DNA from: Flavobacteriales bacterium UBA4466
Lineage (GTDB): Bacteria > Bacteroidota > Bacteroidia > Flavobacteriales_D > Sanyastnellaceae
Assembly: GCA_905182895.1 (NCBI GenBank)
Contig: CAJJDD010000020.1
Location: 1 to 56,527 of the forward strand
Direction of reading: 5' to 3'
Length of the DNA: 56,527 nucleotides
A program made the translations under genes and the position numbers. Below are positions 1-11,438 of this stretch, one piece after another. The notes under the pieces are model-generated. The model searched no databases. It worked only from the letters and a program-made list of their open reading frames with translations, and was not told the origin of the DNA. Position 1 is the stretch's first letter. Every line of letters begins with the position of its first letter.

Positions 1-2
1 CA

Positions 3-347
3 GCGGCTGGATCAGCAGTAGATGCAGAAGCAGATTCTCAACAATTCTTAGTCCCCATAACTATTCCATTGATAGCTGCTATTATGTTATCTCAGCTAGT
101 CATCGTAAATCCCGAAAGCACCATAGCCACAGTGTTTAGCATTTTTCCACTCACCTCTCCTATTATTATGTTAGTGAGAGTTTCAATGGGTAGCTTTGAA
201 TGGTGGGAATTAGCCCTTTCCATGATAGTCCTTATCGCTACTTTTATAGGAACGGTGGCCCTAGCAGGTAAAATATACAGAACCGGAATTCTGATGTACG
301 GAAAGAAGGTTTCTTATAGGGAACTATGGAAATGGTTAAAGTACTAG
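3..347 (+). CDS. ABC-2 type transporter permease, C-terminal part
   Basis: This is the 3' end of a membrane permease open from the window edge, in frame from base 3. The visible 114 residues contain two strongly hydrophobic spans: one starting near PITIPLIAAIMLSQLVIV and one near SMIVLIATFIGTVALAG. They are joined by a PLTSPI-M-V-R segment typical of the last helices of the NatB/YhaP-type ABC-2 permeases, which export ions or small molecules. The tail ends with a basic, aromatic stretch (YRELWKWLKY), as in many bacteroidotal members. The gene stops one base before the next start, so it is probably cotranscribed with ppx. The family assignment is by pattern only; the substrate cannot be told. 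Confidence 0.7.
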   Translation, partial: AAGSAVDAEADSQQFLVPITIPLIAAIMLSQLVIVNPESTIATVFSIFPLTSPIIMLVRVSMGSFEWWELALSMIVLIATFIGTVALAGKIYRTGILMYGKKVSYRELWKWLKY

Positions 348-348
348 T

Positions 349-1278
349 ATGCGCGTAGCAATAATTGACCTAGGGACAAACACCTTCAATCTGTTGATTG
401 CGGAAATCACTGACAGTGCTTTTAAAGTCATAGTTAAAGAAAAACAAGCAGTTAAACTTGGTAAATCTGGCTTAAAAGAAGGCCAAATTATGCCCGATGC
501 TTTTGTTAGAGGAGTTAGAGCCATGATCCACTATAAAAACGCTATTGACCAACATCAGGTAACAGAAATTAAAGCTATCGCTACTTCTGCTATGAGAGAT
601 TCTTCTAACTCAGGGGAGTTTCAACAAGAAGTTCTCAAGTCTACTGGAATACAAATAGACATTATATCAGGTCAAGAAGAAGCTTCTCTAATACAAAAAG
701 GAGTCGAACTAACTTTACCAGAAGGCCTGGAGGATTACCTTATCATGGATGTGGGTGGAGGTAGTACTGAATTTATTATCGTAAAAAATAAGTTAGTCGT
801 TTGGTCCAGAAGCTATAACCTAGGAGTAAGCAGGTTATTGGATTGGTTAAAGCCGTCTGATCCTATTCTAGCATCTGAAAGAGACAGATTATCTCAAAGA
901 CTTTGTCTTGAGTTGAAGGACTTGTTTGAGAGCTATTGCTACGCATAAGACAACTACACTAATAGGCAGTAGCGGGTCATTCGACTCTATTCACGATATG
1001 CTAGAATGGGATTTACACGAGGACTACTCGTCAAACAAAATAGACTTTAATGAAATTATTCTCTCAGATTTTTTCTCACTCCACGATAAATTGGTAGCTT
1101 CTACTCTAAAAGAAAGACAATTTGCGAATGGATTACTCCCTATGCGTGCCGACATGATGGTCATTTCGAGTCTAGAAATTTCTGAGGTGATTAGAGCGAC
1201 TAAAGTCAGCATAAGCTATTTCGGTCATCATATGCGCTAAAAGAAGGATTACTGTCTTCAATGACTCCAATCGAATAA
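349..1278 (+). CDS. ppx: Exopolyphosphatase / Ppx-GppA family (two frameshifts)
   Basis: Ppx/GppA proteins are actin-like ATPase-fold phosphatases that hydrolyse polyphosphate or pppGpp. The N-terminus has the phosphate-1 motif DLGTNTFNLL, followed by ATSAMRDSSN and the phosphate-2 motif DVGGGSTEF near residue 135. The later GSSGSFDSI segment is also typical. The reading frame breaks near 925-935 and again near 1222-1232. Joining the frames gives about 309 residues ending ALKEGLLSSMTPIE, the usual length of short bacteroidotal Ppx proteins (about 300), so no large segment is missing. The ATG at 349 follows the upstream stop by one base. The choice between polyphosphate and pppGpp as substrate is not visible. 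The frameshifts are probably sequence errors. Confidence 0.88.
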
Positions 1279-1316
1279 TTGGAATAATAATTGAACTTAA
1301 ATACAAAAAAAAGTAG

Positions 1317-2486
1317 ATGTCAAAAATATTAGTGATAGATGATGAAGCTCCAATAAGAAATTCCTTAAAGGAAATTTTAGAGTACGAGAAATATCAAGTA
1401 GATACAGCAGAGGACGGGGCTGCAGGGCTTCATCTATTGGGCAAGGAAAAGTTTGATGTCATTTTTTGTGATATAAAGATGCCTAAAATGGATGGCTTAA
1501 CTTTTAAGTAAAATTCAAGAATTAGGTTTAGATGTTCCTGTAATAATGATCTCTGGTCATGGAACTGTGGATACTGCAGTGGATGCTTTAAAAAATGGTG
1601 CCTATGATTTCATTCAAAAGCCATTAGATCTAAATAGAATTTTAGTTACTCTAAGAAATGCTACCGACCAATCTACGCTAGTCAAGGAAACTCAAATTCT
1701 CAAAAAGAAAATTCATGCCAGTAAGACTTCTGATATCGTGGGGGAATCAAGCTCTATTCAAGACATCAAAGACATGATAGACACTGTGGCTCCTACTGAT
1801 GCTAGAGTTCTAATTACTGGCGGTAACGGCTCAGGAAAAGAACTAGTAGCAAGACAGCTACATGAAAAAAGCGCTAGACATAAAGCACCGTTTATAGAAG
1901 TAAACTGTGCCGCTATTCCAAGTGAGTTAATAGAAAGTGAACTTTTCGGTCATGAAAAAGGAGCCTTTACATCAGCTATTAAACAGCGCAAGGGCAAGTT
2001 CGAACAGGCTGATGGAGGCACTCTATTTTTAGATGAAATAGGAGACATGAGCTCAAGCGCTCAAGCGAAAGTGCTAAGAGCACTTCAAGAAAACCGAATT
2101 ACCCGAGTAGGCGGTGAGAAAGACATCAAAGTTAACGTTAGAATTCTAGCTGCTACGAATAAAAATCTCAGAGAAGAAATAGATGCAGGAAGATTCAGAG
2201 AGGATTTGTTTCATAGACTGAGTGTAATCCTTATTCATGTTCCTAGTTTGAATGAAAGACGGATGATATTCCACTGCTAGCTGATTTCTTCATCACTAAA
2301 ATTTGTAATGAATATGGAATGGCCAAAAAGAAAATAGATGATAAAGCGATAAAAGAACTTCAGCTTGTTAACTGGACTGGTAATATTAGAGAGTTTAGAA
2401 ACATTATAGAAAGACTAATAATTCTAAGTCCAGAAATAATAGAAGCTACTCATGTCAAACAATACGCCAACCCTAACCCCGAGTAA
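1317..2486 (+). CDS. Sigma-54 activator-type response regulator, REC-AAA+ without Fis domain (two frameshifts)
   Basis: A receiver domain (DDE acidic cluster at residues 8-10, phospho-acceptor Asp52 in FCDIKMP) is followed by a sigma-54 AAA+ ATPase. Visible AAA+ features are a Walker A variant GGNGSGKE, the sigma-54 contact loop as GAFTSA instead of GAFTGA, Walker B GGTLFLDEIGD and the ATNKNL sensor. The frame shifts near 1500 and near 2262, where CGGGAT appears as CGGAT. The joined product of about 389 residues ends at YANPNPE right after the AAA+ lid, so the C-terminal Fis-type DNA-binding helix-turn-helix is absent. Regulators of this shortened type occur in Bacteroidota. It may act without specific DNA binding or on a non-promoter target; the target is unknown. 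Confidence 0.85.
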
Positions 2487-2594
2487 AAAGATCTTGTACT
2501 TTGTACACGAAAAGAGGCAACCCAGACAACATTTTAACGTCATACTTACGAGACCCTATTGCAAAGGCTTAATAAACACTTAAAATCAGACGTC

Positions 2595-3059
2595 ATGGAA
2601 TTATTCACTAACCCACTTTCGAGCATTATAGACCTGTTTTCTAACATGAGTATAGGAATGATGATAGTTCTTCCACTTCTAATCATAATAGGTCTTGTAG
2701 CTAAATGGAGACTTTTTGATAAGTGCGGATTATCTAAGAAAGAAATCTTAATCGGAACTTTTCTTCCTGTGTATGACTTTTACTTAACACTTAAAATTGT
2801 AGGAAGACCTGGCTCACACTTTGGCTTAATCTTTATTCCTTTATTTAATATATTCTTCGTGGTGAAAGTATTGTTCGAACTATTAAACAGCTTCGGGAAA
2901 TTTCACATAGTAGATTATACCTTGGCTATTTTATTTAGCATTCTATACTTTTTGAATTTAGGATTAGCTTATAATGAAGTTTATTATGGAACTGTTTATG
3001 ACAAGTCAGATGAAGAATTAGCGGTAATGAAAGCCAAGGCCGAAAGAGCCCTTGCTTAA
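2595..3059 (+). CDS. DUF5684 family membrane protein
   Basis: This intact protein of 154 residues has four predicted hydrophobic segments. It carries the signature of DUF5684, a domain often found alone or fused to signal peptidase in Bacteroidota: an aromatic/Gly loop of the type F-x-P-x-Y-x-x-Y followed by LKIVGRPG (residues 53-73), then FIPLFNIFFVVKV. The start is placed at the ATG at 2595 (MELFTNPLSS); a longer frame to 2559 exists but lacks a better start. The C-terminus is charged and cytoplasmic in character (SDEELAVMKAKAERALA). The role is unknown. It stands between the regulator and the convergent alaS gene. Confidence 0.7.
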   Translation: MELFTNPLSSIIDLFSNMSIGMMIVLPLLIIIGLVAKWRLFDKCGLSKKEILIGTFLPVYDFYLTLKIVGRPGSHFGLIFIPLFNIFFVVKVLFELLNSFGKFHIVDYTLAILFSILYFLNLGLAYNEVYYGTVYDKSDEELAVMKAKAERALA

Positions 3060-3096
3060 TTCTTTTTCTAGCTTGCGTAGCATACTCTTTACATAT

Positions 3097-5694
<2,598 letters not shown>

Positions 5695-5726
5695 TCACAT
5701 TGCATTTACGCGAATTCTAAGCGGTG

Positions 5727-5734
5727 CAAAGGTA
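5727..5734 (-). promoter_or_regulatory. Bacteroidota -7 element for alaS
   Basis: On the minus strand this reads TACCTTTG, matching TANNTTTG, and is followed by GCACCGC. It lies 41 bases before the alaS ATG. No convincing -33 TTTG box is seen. Confidence 0.6.
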
Positions 5735-5748
5735 AATCAATTTTTGTC

Positions 5749-5756
5749 TAACTTTG
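5749..5756 (+). promoter_or_regulatory. Bacteroidota -7 element for the M23 peptidase gene
   Basis: TAACTTTG matches TANNTTTG and ends 21 bases before the TTG start at 5778. It forms a compact divergent promoter region with the alaS element. Confidence 0.55.
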
Positions 5757-5777
5757 TAGGCAGAAAATTAGAATAGT

Positions 5778-6710
5778 TTGGCCAAATCAAAGTTTAGATA
5801 CAATCCTAAGACTCTCGAATATGAGAAGATCTCTTTAAGAGTTAAAGATTATTTTCTAAAAGGATTAATATTGCGTAGATGGTAAAGTACTGATAGGAGT
5901 GAGGCTTGTATTATAATAGCGTATAGATGAATGAATGTATGTTCGATAAAAACGAATACTTATAAATGCCCCTAAATGAAACATTAAATGTCATTAGAAG
6001 ACCGCAGCATATGGGCAATCAGGAGAAAAAGTTTTATGAGTAGAACTTTATGAGTGCACAAAAGAAATTTATCTATCGGGGGTATCAATAGATACGATGG
6101 ATTAGAAGGATATAATATCAGCGCAGAGCTTATAGAGACTAAAGAACTTCTAAGCAAATTAACACGAGGGCTAGTGGCTCAATCGAAGTCCTTCGAAGAG
6201 GTTTTTGATTTAGTTAAAAACCAAGAGGATTTTCTAGCTCATATCCCAGCTATTCAGCCGGTTTCCAACAAAGACTTAACTAGAATGGCTTCTGGTTTCG
6301 GTATGATTGCTAACTACACTAAGCAAGACTTCAAAGGCGGTTCTGAGGTAGATTTTTCAGCCAAAACAGGTACAGAAATTTATGCCACAGGGGATGGTGT
6401 GGTTAGAGCTTCAGACAATAAATACTCAGGATATGGAAATAGAGTAGAAATAGACCATGGTTATGGTTATGTATCTCTTTACGCCCATATGAGTAGAATG
6501 AAAGTAAGACCCGGACAGAAAGTGAAAAGAGGTCAAGTTATCGGACTAGTTGGAAGCACCGGTGCTTCTACTGCACCACACTGCCATTATGAGGTTATGA
6601 AAGATGGTCAAAAGGTAAATCCCGCTCACTACTACTTTAATGACCTTACCCCCGAAGAATATAATCGACTTCTAGAGAAGGCTTCACAAAAAGGTAAATC
6701 TCTGGACTAA
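5778..6710 (+). CDS. M23 family metallopeptidase (LytM-like), N-terminal third scrambled
   Basis: M23 enzymes cleave peptidoglycan cross-links or regulate amidases. The start is a TTG at 5778, giving AKSKFRYNPKTLEYEKI, the conserved N-terminus of a bacteroidotal M23 family of about 325 residues. The expected membrane helix and coiled coil between about 5870 and 6060 cannot be read in any frame, and the stretch is shorter than expected. From 6054 a clear frame gives IPAIQPVSNKDLTRMASGFG, then the LytM domain with GTEIYATGDGVV, LYAHMS and the HxH motif in PHCHYEV. The usual first zinc ligand His (HxxxD) is replaced: the segment reads GGSEVDF. Either the enzyme is degenerate or the local sequence is wrong. 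Confidence 0.83.
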
Positions 6711-6745
6711 GCTCAATCAATTTATTCTTTTACTAATTGGCTGCC

Positions 6746-7071
6746 ATGGAAGACATACAAAAAAGGTATTATACCATAAGTGAGGTTTCAGTTATCTTAG
6801 GAGTTAACGCATCCTTGATTCGGTTTTGGGAAAAAGAATTTTCCCAAATTAAACCTAAGAAAGGTAAAAAAGGAAATAGACTCTTCACCCCTTCAGATTT
6901 AGAAGTGTTAAAAAACTTATATACAACCTTGTTAAAGAACGAGGCTACACACTAGAAGGAGCTAAAACTTACTTGAAAGAACAAAATCAAAACTCATCTC
7001 GAGCACAGGCATAGATGAAACTCAGTGGAATAAGACAAAAGCTACAGCAGCTTCTTACAGAATTTCAATAG
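6746..7071 (+). CDS. MerR family transcriptional regulator (frameshifted near C-terminus)
   Basis: A MerR-type winged helix-turn-helix begins YYTISEVSVILGVNASLIRF and continues RFWEKEF with the basic wing KPKKGKKGNRLFTPSDLE. Family members in Bacteroidota have about 110 residues and end in a short coiled coil. Here the frame breaks near 6935; the correct frame then gives LVKERGYTLEGAKTYLKEQ. An in-frame TAG near 7012 separates this from a plausible last segment, GIRQKLQQLLTEFQ. The ATG at 6746 is preferred to a TTG at 6737. The 3' end overlaps the end of convergent hldD by a few bases. The regulated genes and any effector are not evident. Confidence 0.8.
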
Positions 7072-8032
7072 TATTTATTCTTCATTAGATAATTTCTCAC
7101 GTAATCCTTGACTCCTTCTTCCAAAGAAGTAAATTTCTGATCGTAAACCAATTTTCCTTAGCTTGTTCATTTTCGCCTCAGTAAAATACTGATATGTAAT
7201 CTAATATCCTCTGGAGTATCGATAAATAAAATCTTAGACTTCACATCCATTGACTTGAATGTATTTTCTACCAAATCTAAGAAAGTTCTAGACTCTCCAC
7301 TTCCTAAATTATATATCCCCGACTGTTTTCTGTTATTCATCAAAAAGTAGCAAACATCTGCAACATCTTTAACATATATAAAATCCCGCGACTGGTGTCC
7401 ATCCTCAACCCCCTCCTTGTGTGACCCGAATAACTTCATTTCCGTAGTTGTGTTGATTTGATTAAAGGCATGTAACACCACACTTGCCATCCTTCCTTTA
7501 TGATACTCATTCGGCCCGTACACATTAAAAAACTTCAATCCCGCCCAAAAATAAGGCCTTCTTTCTTGATTTAAAACCCACTTATCAAAATCATTTTTAG
7601 AATCGCCATATGGGTTTAATGGGGCTAGCTTCTCAATTAGTTCATGAGAATCAGAATAGCCCTGCTCCCCCAACCCATAGGTAGCGGCAGAAGAAGCATA
7701 AACAAGAGAAAGTCCATATTCCACACATTTATTCCAAATCATCTTAGAATAATTGAGATTCAATTTATTAAACAAATCTCTATTAAATTCAGCTGTATCC
7801 GTTCGTGCACCTAAATGAAAAGTAACTTGCACCTTCATTTTCGTTTACATCTAGCCATCTTGTCAGGAGCCTCTCTATCCACTAGATAACAAAATTTTTT
7901 ATATTCAAAATTCCTTTTCTTGTCCTCTCTGGAGAAATCATCAATTAGTACTAAATCAAAAAAACCTTCTTGATTTAATTTCTCTACTAACACACTAGAA
8001 ATAAAACCTGCTGCTCCTGTTACTACTATCAT
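7065..8032 (-). CDS. hldD: ADP-L-glycero-D-manno-heptose-6-epimerase (frameshifted)
   Basis: HldD makes ADP-L-glycero-D-manno-heptose for the LPS core. It is a short-chain dehydrogenase-type sugar epimerase. The N-terminal Rossmann motif reads TGAAGFISS, where the third Gly of GxxGxxG is Ser. HLGARTDT, ASSAATYG and the YGDSK catalytic Tyr/Lys follow, then the family-typical FFNVYGPNEYHKGRMASV. The frame breaks near 7840 (twice) and near 7165-7110. The joined product, about 322 residues ending VKDYVRNYLMKN, has normal length. The substituted Gly may be another base error. Other core and lipid A genes (waaA, lpxDCA, a GT9 enzyme) lie elsewhere in the window, supporting an LPS-making cell. Confidence 0.9.
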
Positions 8033-8065
8033 ACTCCTTAATATTTTTCCATTCTTATGTACCTA

Positions 8066-8073
8066 CAAAAATA
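8066..8073 (-). promoter_or_regulatory. Bacteroidota -7 element for hldD
   Basis: The minus strand reads TATTTTTG, matching TANNTTTG, 33 bases before the hldD ATG. Confidence 0.5.
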
Positions 8074-8152
8074 GAGTCAAATTCTTTAGTTGGATTTATA
8101 TATTAAATAAAGATTTATCCCTTACTTTGAATTTAATAGACTTGCTTGAAAA

Positions 8153-8578
8153 ATGGAAAGAAGACTAGTATATGTTACCAGAAGAGAAAGGTTCAATGCT
8201 GCTCACAAACTATGGAATGATTCATGGAGCGAAGAGAAGAATTTAGAAACATTCGGAAAGTGCGCCAACCCTAATTGGCATGGACACAACTATAATTTAT
8301 TCGTTACAGTCAAAGGATACATCAATAATGATACTGGATACTTAGTTGATTTAAAAGATTTGAGTAAACTCATACGAAAGAATATTACCGATAAACTAGA
8401 CCATAAAAACCTAAATCTAGATGTGGATTTCTTAAAAAATGGAATGACATCCACCGAGATATTAGTTTTCAAAATATGGGATGAGCTATCTGGGGAAGTA
8501 ACCTCAATGGGAGCTCAACTTCACAAAGTTCTTCTTTTCGAAACTGAAAATAATAGTGCAGAATATTACGGTGAATAA
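8153..8578 (+). CDS. 6-pyruvoyl-tetrahydropterin synthase (PTPS/QueD superfamily)
   Basis: PTPS-fold enzymes convert dihydroneopterin triphosphate to 6-pyruvoyltetrahydropterin, or to carboxytetrahydropterin in the QueD branch. The intact 141 residues carry the zinc ligands FNAAHK and HGH in WHGHNY, the catalytic Cys in FGKCANPN, the Asp/His pair in LDHKNL, and the substrate-binding Glu in FETENN. The local pattern [19 protein letters not shown], the [10 protein letters not shown] segment and the ending YYGE resemble true eukaryote-type PTPS more than E. coli QueD, as I recall those families. It is followed after one base by folE, which makes its substrate. Biopterin-type cofactor synthesis is therefore the likely role, with queuosine synthesis as the alternative. 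Confidence 0.9.
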   Translation: MERRLVYVTRRERFNAAHKLWNDSWSEEKNLETFGKCANPNWHGHNYNLFVTVKGYINNDTGYLVDLKDLSKLIRKNITDKLDHKNLNLDVDFLKNGMTSTEILVFKIWDELSGEVTSMGAQLHKVLLFETENNSAEYYGE

Positions 8579-8579
8579 C

Positions 8580-9179
8580 ATGAAAAAGTATAACAAAATA
8601 GACGAGTATGATCTGGAGTTAACTGAAAAGTTAGCAAACCAGTATAAAAATGTCTTACTTGATTTAGGTGAAGATACAGAAAGGGAAGGCCTACAGAAAA
8701 CACCAGAACGAGCTTCTAAAGCAATGCAATTTCTTACTCATGGATACGACTTAAATCCTTCAGAAATTCTACGTTCTGCAATGTTTGCTGAAGATTATAG
8801 TGAAATGGTAATCGTTAAAGACATTGAATTATATTCTTTGTGTGAACACCATTTGTTACCTTTTTTCGGTAAAGCTCATGTAGCTTACATTCCAAACGGA
8901 CAGATCGTAGGCTTAAGTAAAATACCTAGAATATGTGATGCATTTGCGAGAAGACTTCAAGTCCAAGAAAGGCTAACTGTAGAGATTCGAGACTGCATTC
9001 AAGAAACATTGAATCCTTGTGGAGTAGCAGTAGTGATAGAGGCAAGCCACATGTGTATGCAAATGAGAGGTGTTCAAAAACAAAATTCAGTAACCACAAC
9101 TAGCGCATTCACCGGAGAGTTCTTAAAAGATAAGACTCGTGCTGAATTTTTAAATCTCATTCGCTCGAATTTACATTAG
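8580..9179 (+). CDS. folE: GTP cyclohydrolase I
   Basis: FolE converts GTP to 7,8-dihydroneopterin triphosphate, the first step of folate and biopterin synthesis. The protein of 199 residues is intact. It shows the zinc site CEHHLLPF with the partner Cys in HMCMQMRGV, the SKIPR and RLQVQERLT segments, and the product-binding [12 protein letters not shown]. The ATG at 8580 starts one base after the PTPS stop, so the two are translationally linked; a longer upstream frame would overlap PTPS and is rejected. Operon position with PTPS implies channeling of dihydroneopterin triphosphate to 6-pyruvoyltetrahydropterin. No downstream partner such as sepiapterin reductase is in the window. Confidence 0.95.
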   Translation: MKKYNKIDEYDLELTEKLANQYKNVLLDLGEDTEREGLQKTPERASKAMQFLTHGYDLNPSEILRSAMFAEDYSEMVIVKDIELYSLCEHHLLPFFGKAHVAYIPNGQIVGLSKIPRICDAFARRLQVQERLTVEIRDCIQETLNPCGVAVVIEASHMCMQMRGVQKQNSVTTTSAFTGEFLKDKTRAEFLNLIRSNLH

Positions 9180-9202
9180 CAAATTGAGAACAGGAGTTAG
9201 CC

Positions 9203-9868
9203 TTAATAGTTGATTTCGATATCTACTGTTCCAAAAGACTCTATAAATTGACTGCCAGATGCAGCCGTACTTGAACCACCACGTGATATGGAATAATAGT
9301 AATCTAACTGTGTTCCTCCAATAATGGTGCAGCTTACAACCGTGTCAACTTCCATTCCTGTAAAATACTGATATTGATTATTACAGCACACACACTGTGG
9401 AAAATAAGAGGTTGTATATCTAAAGACTAATTCATCTTCATCATTAAAAGGGCTGATGTTTTTTACTTTCAAATTGACAAATGCCAGAGGCTCTAACTCC
9501 ATTGAAACTTCCAAACCTTCAATCAGGATCAATAGACTCAGGATTAATCTCTTCCTCCTGTGAAACATATAACTCCTTATCAAATTGAACTTTCATAGAA
9601 TTGAAAAGCTCTTTGTCTATATTAAACTCGTAATACCCTTCAGAATTAGTCCTCTGGGTTTCTAAGAGTTGAAAACTGTTGTTAAAAGTCCCTGCGTTCA
9701 AAATTTGACCAGAGAGTCTAACTTCAGCATCATTAATAGGACTGTTAGTTATAGTGTTTGAGATTGTACCGTAGATCTCTGTACGTGACTTCTTCGGGCT
9801 TTTTCACATTGAAAACAGCAGAAGAGGCACATAAAAAGAACAAGGACCTGAACTATCCTGCGTTTCAT
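9203..9868 (-). CDS. Putative lipoprotein with carboxypeptidase-regulatory-like domain (frameshifted)
   Basis: The reconstructed protein starts MKRRIVQVLVLFMCLFCC, a signal peptide with a lipobox-like Cys (FQC), so it is probably exported and lipid-anchored. After a frame break near 9790 it reads ISNTITNSPINDAEVRLSGQ and later TNSEGYYEFNIDKE. This beta-sandwich pattern of CarboxypepD_reg-like domains has an invariant G-x-Y-x-F strand. A second break near 9525 leads to the C-terminal strands (FVNLKVKNISPFNDEDELVF) and a pair of Cys (CVCC). The total is about 220 residues. Function is unknown. It follows the next upstream minus-strand gene (9896-10666), and both may be envelope proteins. Confidence 0.55.
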
Positions 9869-9895
9869 CCTAGTTGCTATTTGCGATAGAATTTC

Positions 9896-10666
9896 TCAGT
9901 ATTGGTTGTCAAAACTGATGTAATAATCATTCTTCAGCAGCTCGGTTAAGTCTGCCTTTGCACCGAATCCTCTTTTTACGATTTGGCCATAGACGTCATA
10001 GAGTTCATAGTTATGTCTCTCTAGAGAATGTGAGGGCTGCTGCCTTTCTTATCATACACTACCGTCACAGGCGTCATAGAACTCGTATACTCTACGGCTA
10101 CAGAACTTTTCAGGTCCCCATCACCTGTTTTCTGCAGCACTCTAAATCTATTAACTCCGGAAACCTCTGCAGTTTGATAATTGTAGGTGTTCTCTCCAGG
10201 AACACCTCTCCCCATAACCTCACCTACGTTAACCCACTTATTCCACTTAAACTGCTGAACCACGAATGGAAGAGCACCTGTTTCTCCAGTAGTGCCCCAA
10301 GTAAACACACCAGAATCTGATATACTAATATCTGTAACTTCGTAAGTAGGCTGAGGTCCATAAATCTCCCGGGTTTACTACTTTTGGTAGACATCCTTCT
10401 TTGTACTTGATCGTAATAACAAGATCATCACCAAGCTGCAGTCCGTAAATATCTAAATCTATCTCAAACGCTGGAGAATTCCATTCGTCAGAGGATATCT
10501 GGCCATTAACTAGGACCTCAAAGACACAGTAACCCACTCCACTAGAGGAAACGCTATTTACAACGTATAGATCCTTTCCTTGATACTTACCCTCAAGTAC
10601 CAGGGTCCCAGCTAGCATTGTTAGGCTAGAAAGAACACATAAAGCACAAGTAATTATTACTCTCAT
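9896..10666 (-). CDS. Secreted protein with T9SS-like C-terminal region (frameshifted)
   Basis: An N-terminal signal peptide (MRVIITCALCVLSSLTMLAG) precedes a beta-rich domain (YVVNSVSSSGVGYCVFEVLV), then frame breaks near 10330 and near 10025. The middle part, VNRFRVLQKTGDGDLKSS, is a familiar fibronectin-like module of flavobacterial secreted proteins. The last segment, NYELYDVYGQIVKRGFG followed by LKNDYYISFDNQY, resembles their short C-terminal sorting-like domain. The complete product has about 256 residues. A hairpin terminator of the preceding acpH-like gene lies upstream at 10690-10721. No enzymatic motif is seen; a structural or adhesin-like envelope role is inferred. Confidence 0.6.
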
Positions 10667-10689
10667 CTTCTTCTAAAATTCTTCTAAAG

Positions 10690-10721
10690 AAAAGCCCGGT
10701 TATTAACGTTCACGGTCCGGG
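10690..10721 (-). terminator. Hairpin terminator after acpH-like gene
   Basis: AAGCCCGG and CCGGGCTT form an inverted repeat, followed on the minus strand by TTTTC. It sits just past the stop of the gene ending at 10745. Confidence 0.6.
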
Positions 10722-10744
10722 CTTGAAGTTGTTTTCTGATTCTA

Positions 10745-11341
10745 TTAAATACTAAACAAATCTAACAATTTATGCTGTGAATCAGTTAATAGAATCGGGA
10801 AATATTCAACAAACCCATTTTCTATTAATTCATAGTGCATTTCCAAAGCCTCTTCTGCGTTTTCCATTCCCGCGTTATTTGGCAAAATTTTCTGCATTTC
10901 GCCAAAGACCACATTCATCCCATTCAACTCGCCATAACTTAGCTAAGTACCTATGCTTAGTCATACTTATGAAATAGCCTTTCAGATTTCGAAAGAAAAG
11001 AATTCAACATATGGCCTTAACTCCGTGTAAGCATCTTCGGCATAATGCTCTAAACTTATTTCTGAGAACTTCGCCCAGTGCCTGCTCAAGAAATGATCAA
11101 AGTAAATATCTGGTTGCTTCACCCGCATTGTATGGAAATATGGATAAAGCGCCTTTTTCAACTCTAAATTTAACCCTGATGTGTCTGTATGATTATCTAT
11201 AAATCTGTGCAGAGTGACACCTCTCGCTACCTCGCGAGGCAAATAAGAATAGTCCCTTCCTTTAATCTCGTCTCCGAACAAGTTACCCGCTTGAACTGCC
11301 CTGTTTTCTCCTGAAAGAAGTAAGTGTGCCAAAAAATTCAT
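10745..11341 (-). CDS. Acyl carrier protein phosphodiesterase-like protein (frameshifted)
   Basis: AcpH-family HD-like hydrolases remove phosphopantetheine from ACP. The N-terminus MNFLAHLLLSGENRAVQAGN, followed by LFGDEIKGRDY and the motif RGVTLHRFIDNHTD, matches the family, and YFDHFLSRHW gives the next conserved block. Frame breaks between about 10985 and 10927 separate this from the C-terminal helices (EEALEMHYELIENGFVEYFP). The span of 199 codons fits the family length of about 195. It stands alone between a terminator and the divergent two-component genes. Enzyme activity has been shown for the E. coli member; for this one it is inferred from similarity. Confidence 0.8.
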
Positions 11342-11425
11342 CTAGTTCAAATATAGATTAGTGCTATCTCTAGAAACACTTTGTTAATCGAATGTTAACT
11401 ATTCTAAGGACAGGGTTTATTCTCT

Positions 11426-11433
11426 TAGTTTTG
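11426..11433 (+). promoter_or_regulatory. Bacteroidota -7 element for the histidine kinase operon
   Basis: TAGTTTTG matches TANNTTTG and ends only 5 bases before the ATG at 11439, implying a leaderless or nearly leaderless mRNA. Confidence 0.5.
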
Positions 11434-11438
11434 TCATC

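Noticed and set aside
9958-10320. A 120-codon plus-strand frame opposite the secreted-protein gene
   Set aside because: Low-complexity His/Arg composition from antisense of a beta-rich protein; the minus-strand reading has clear domain features.
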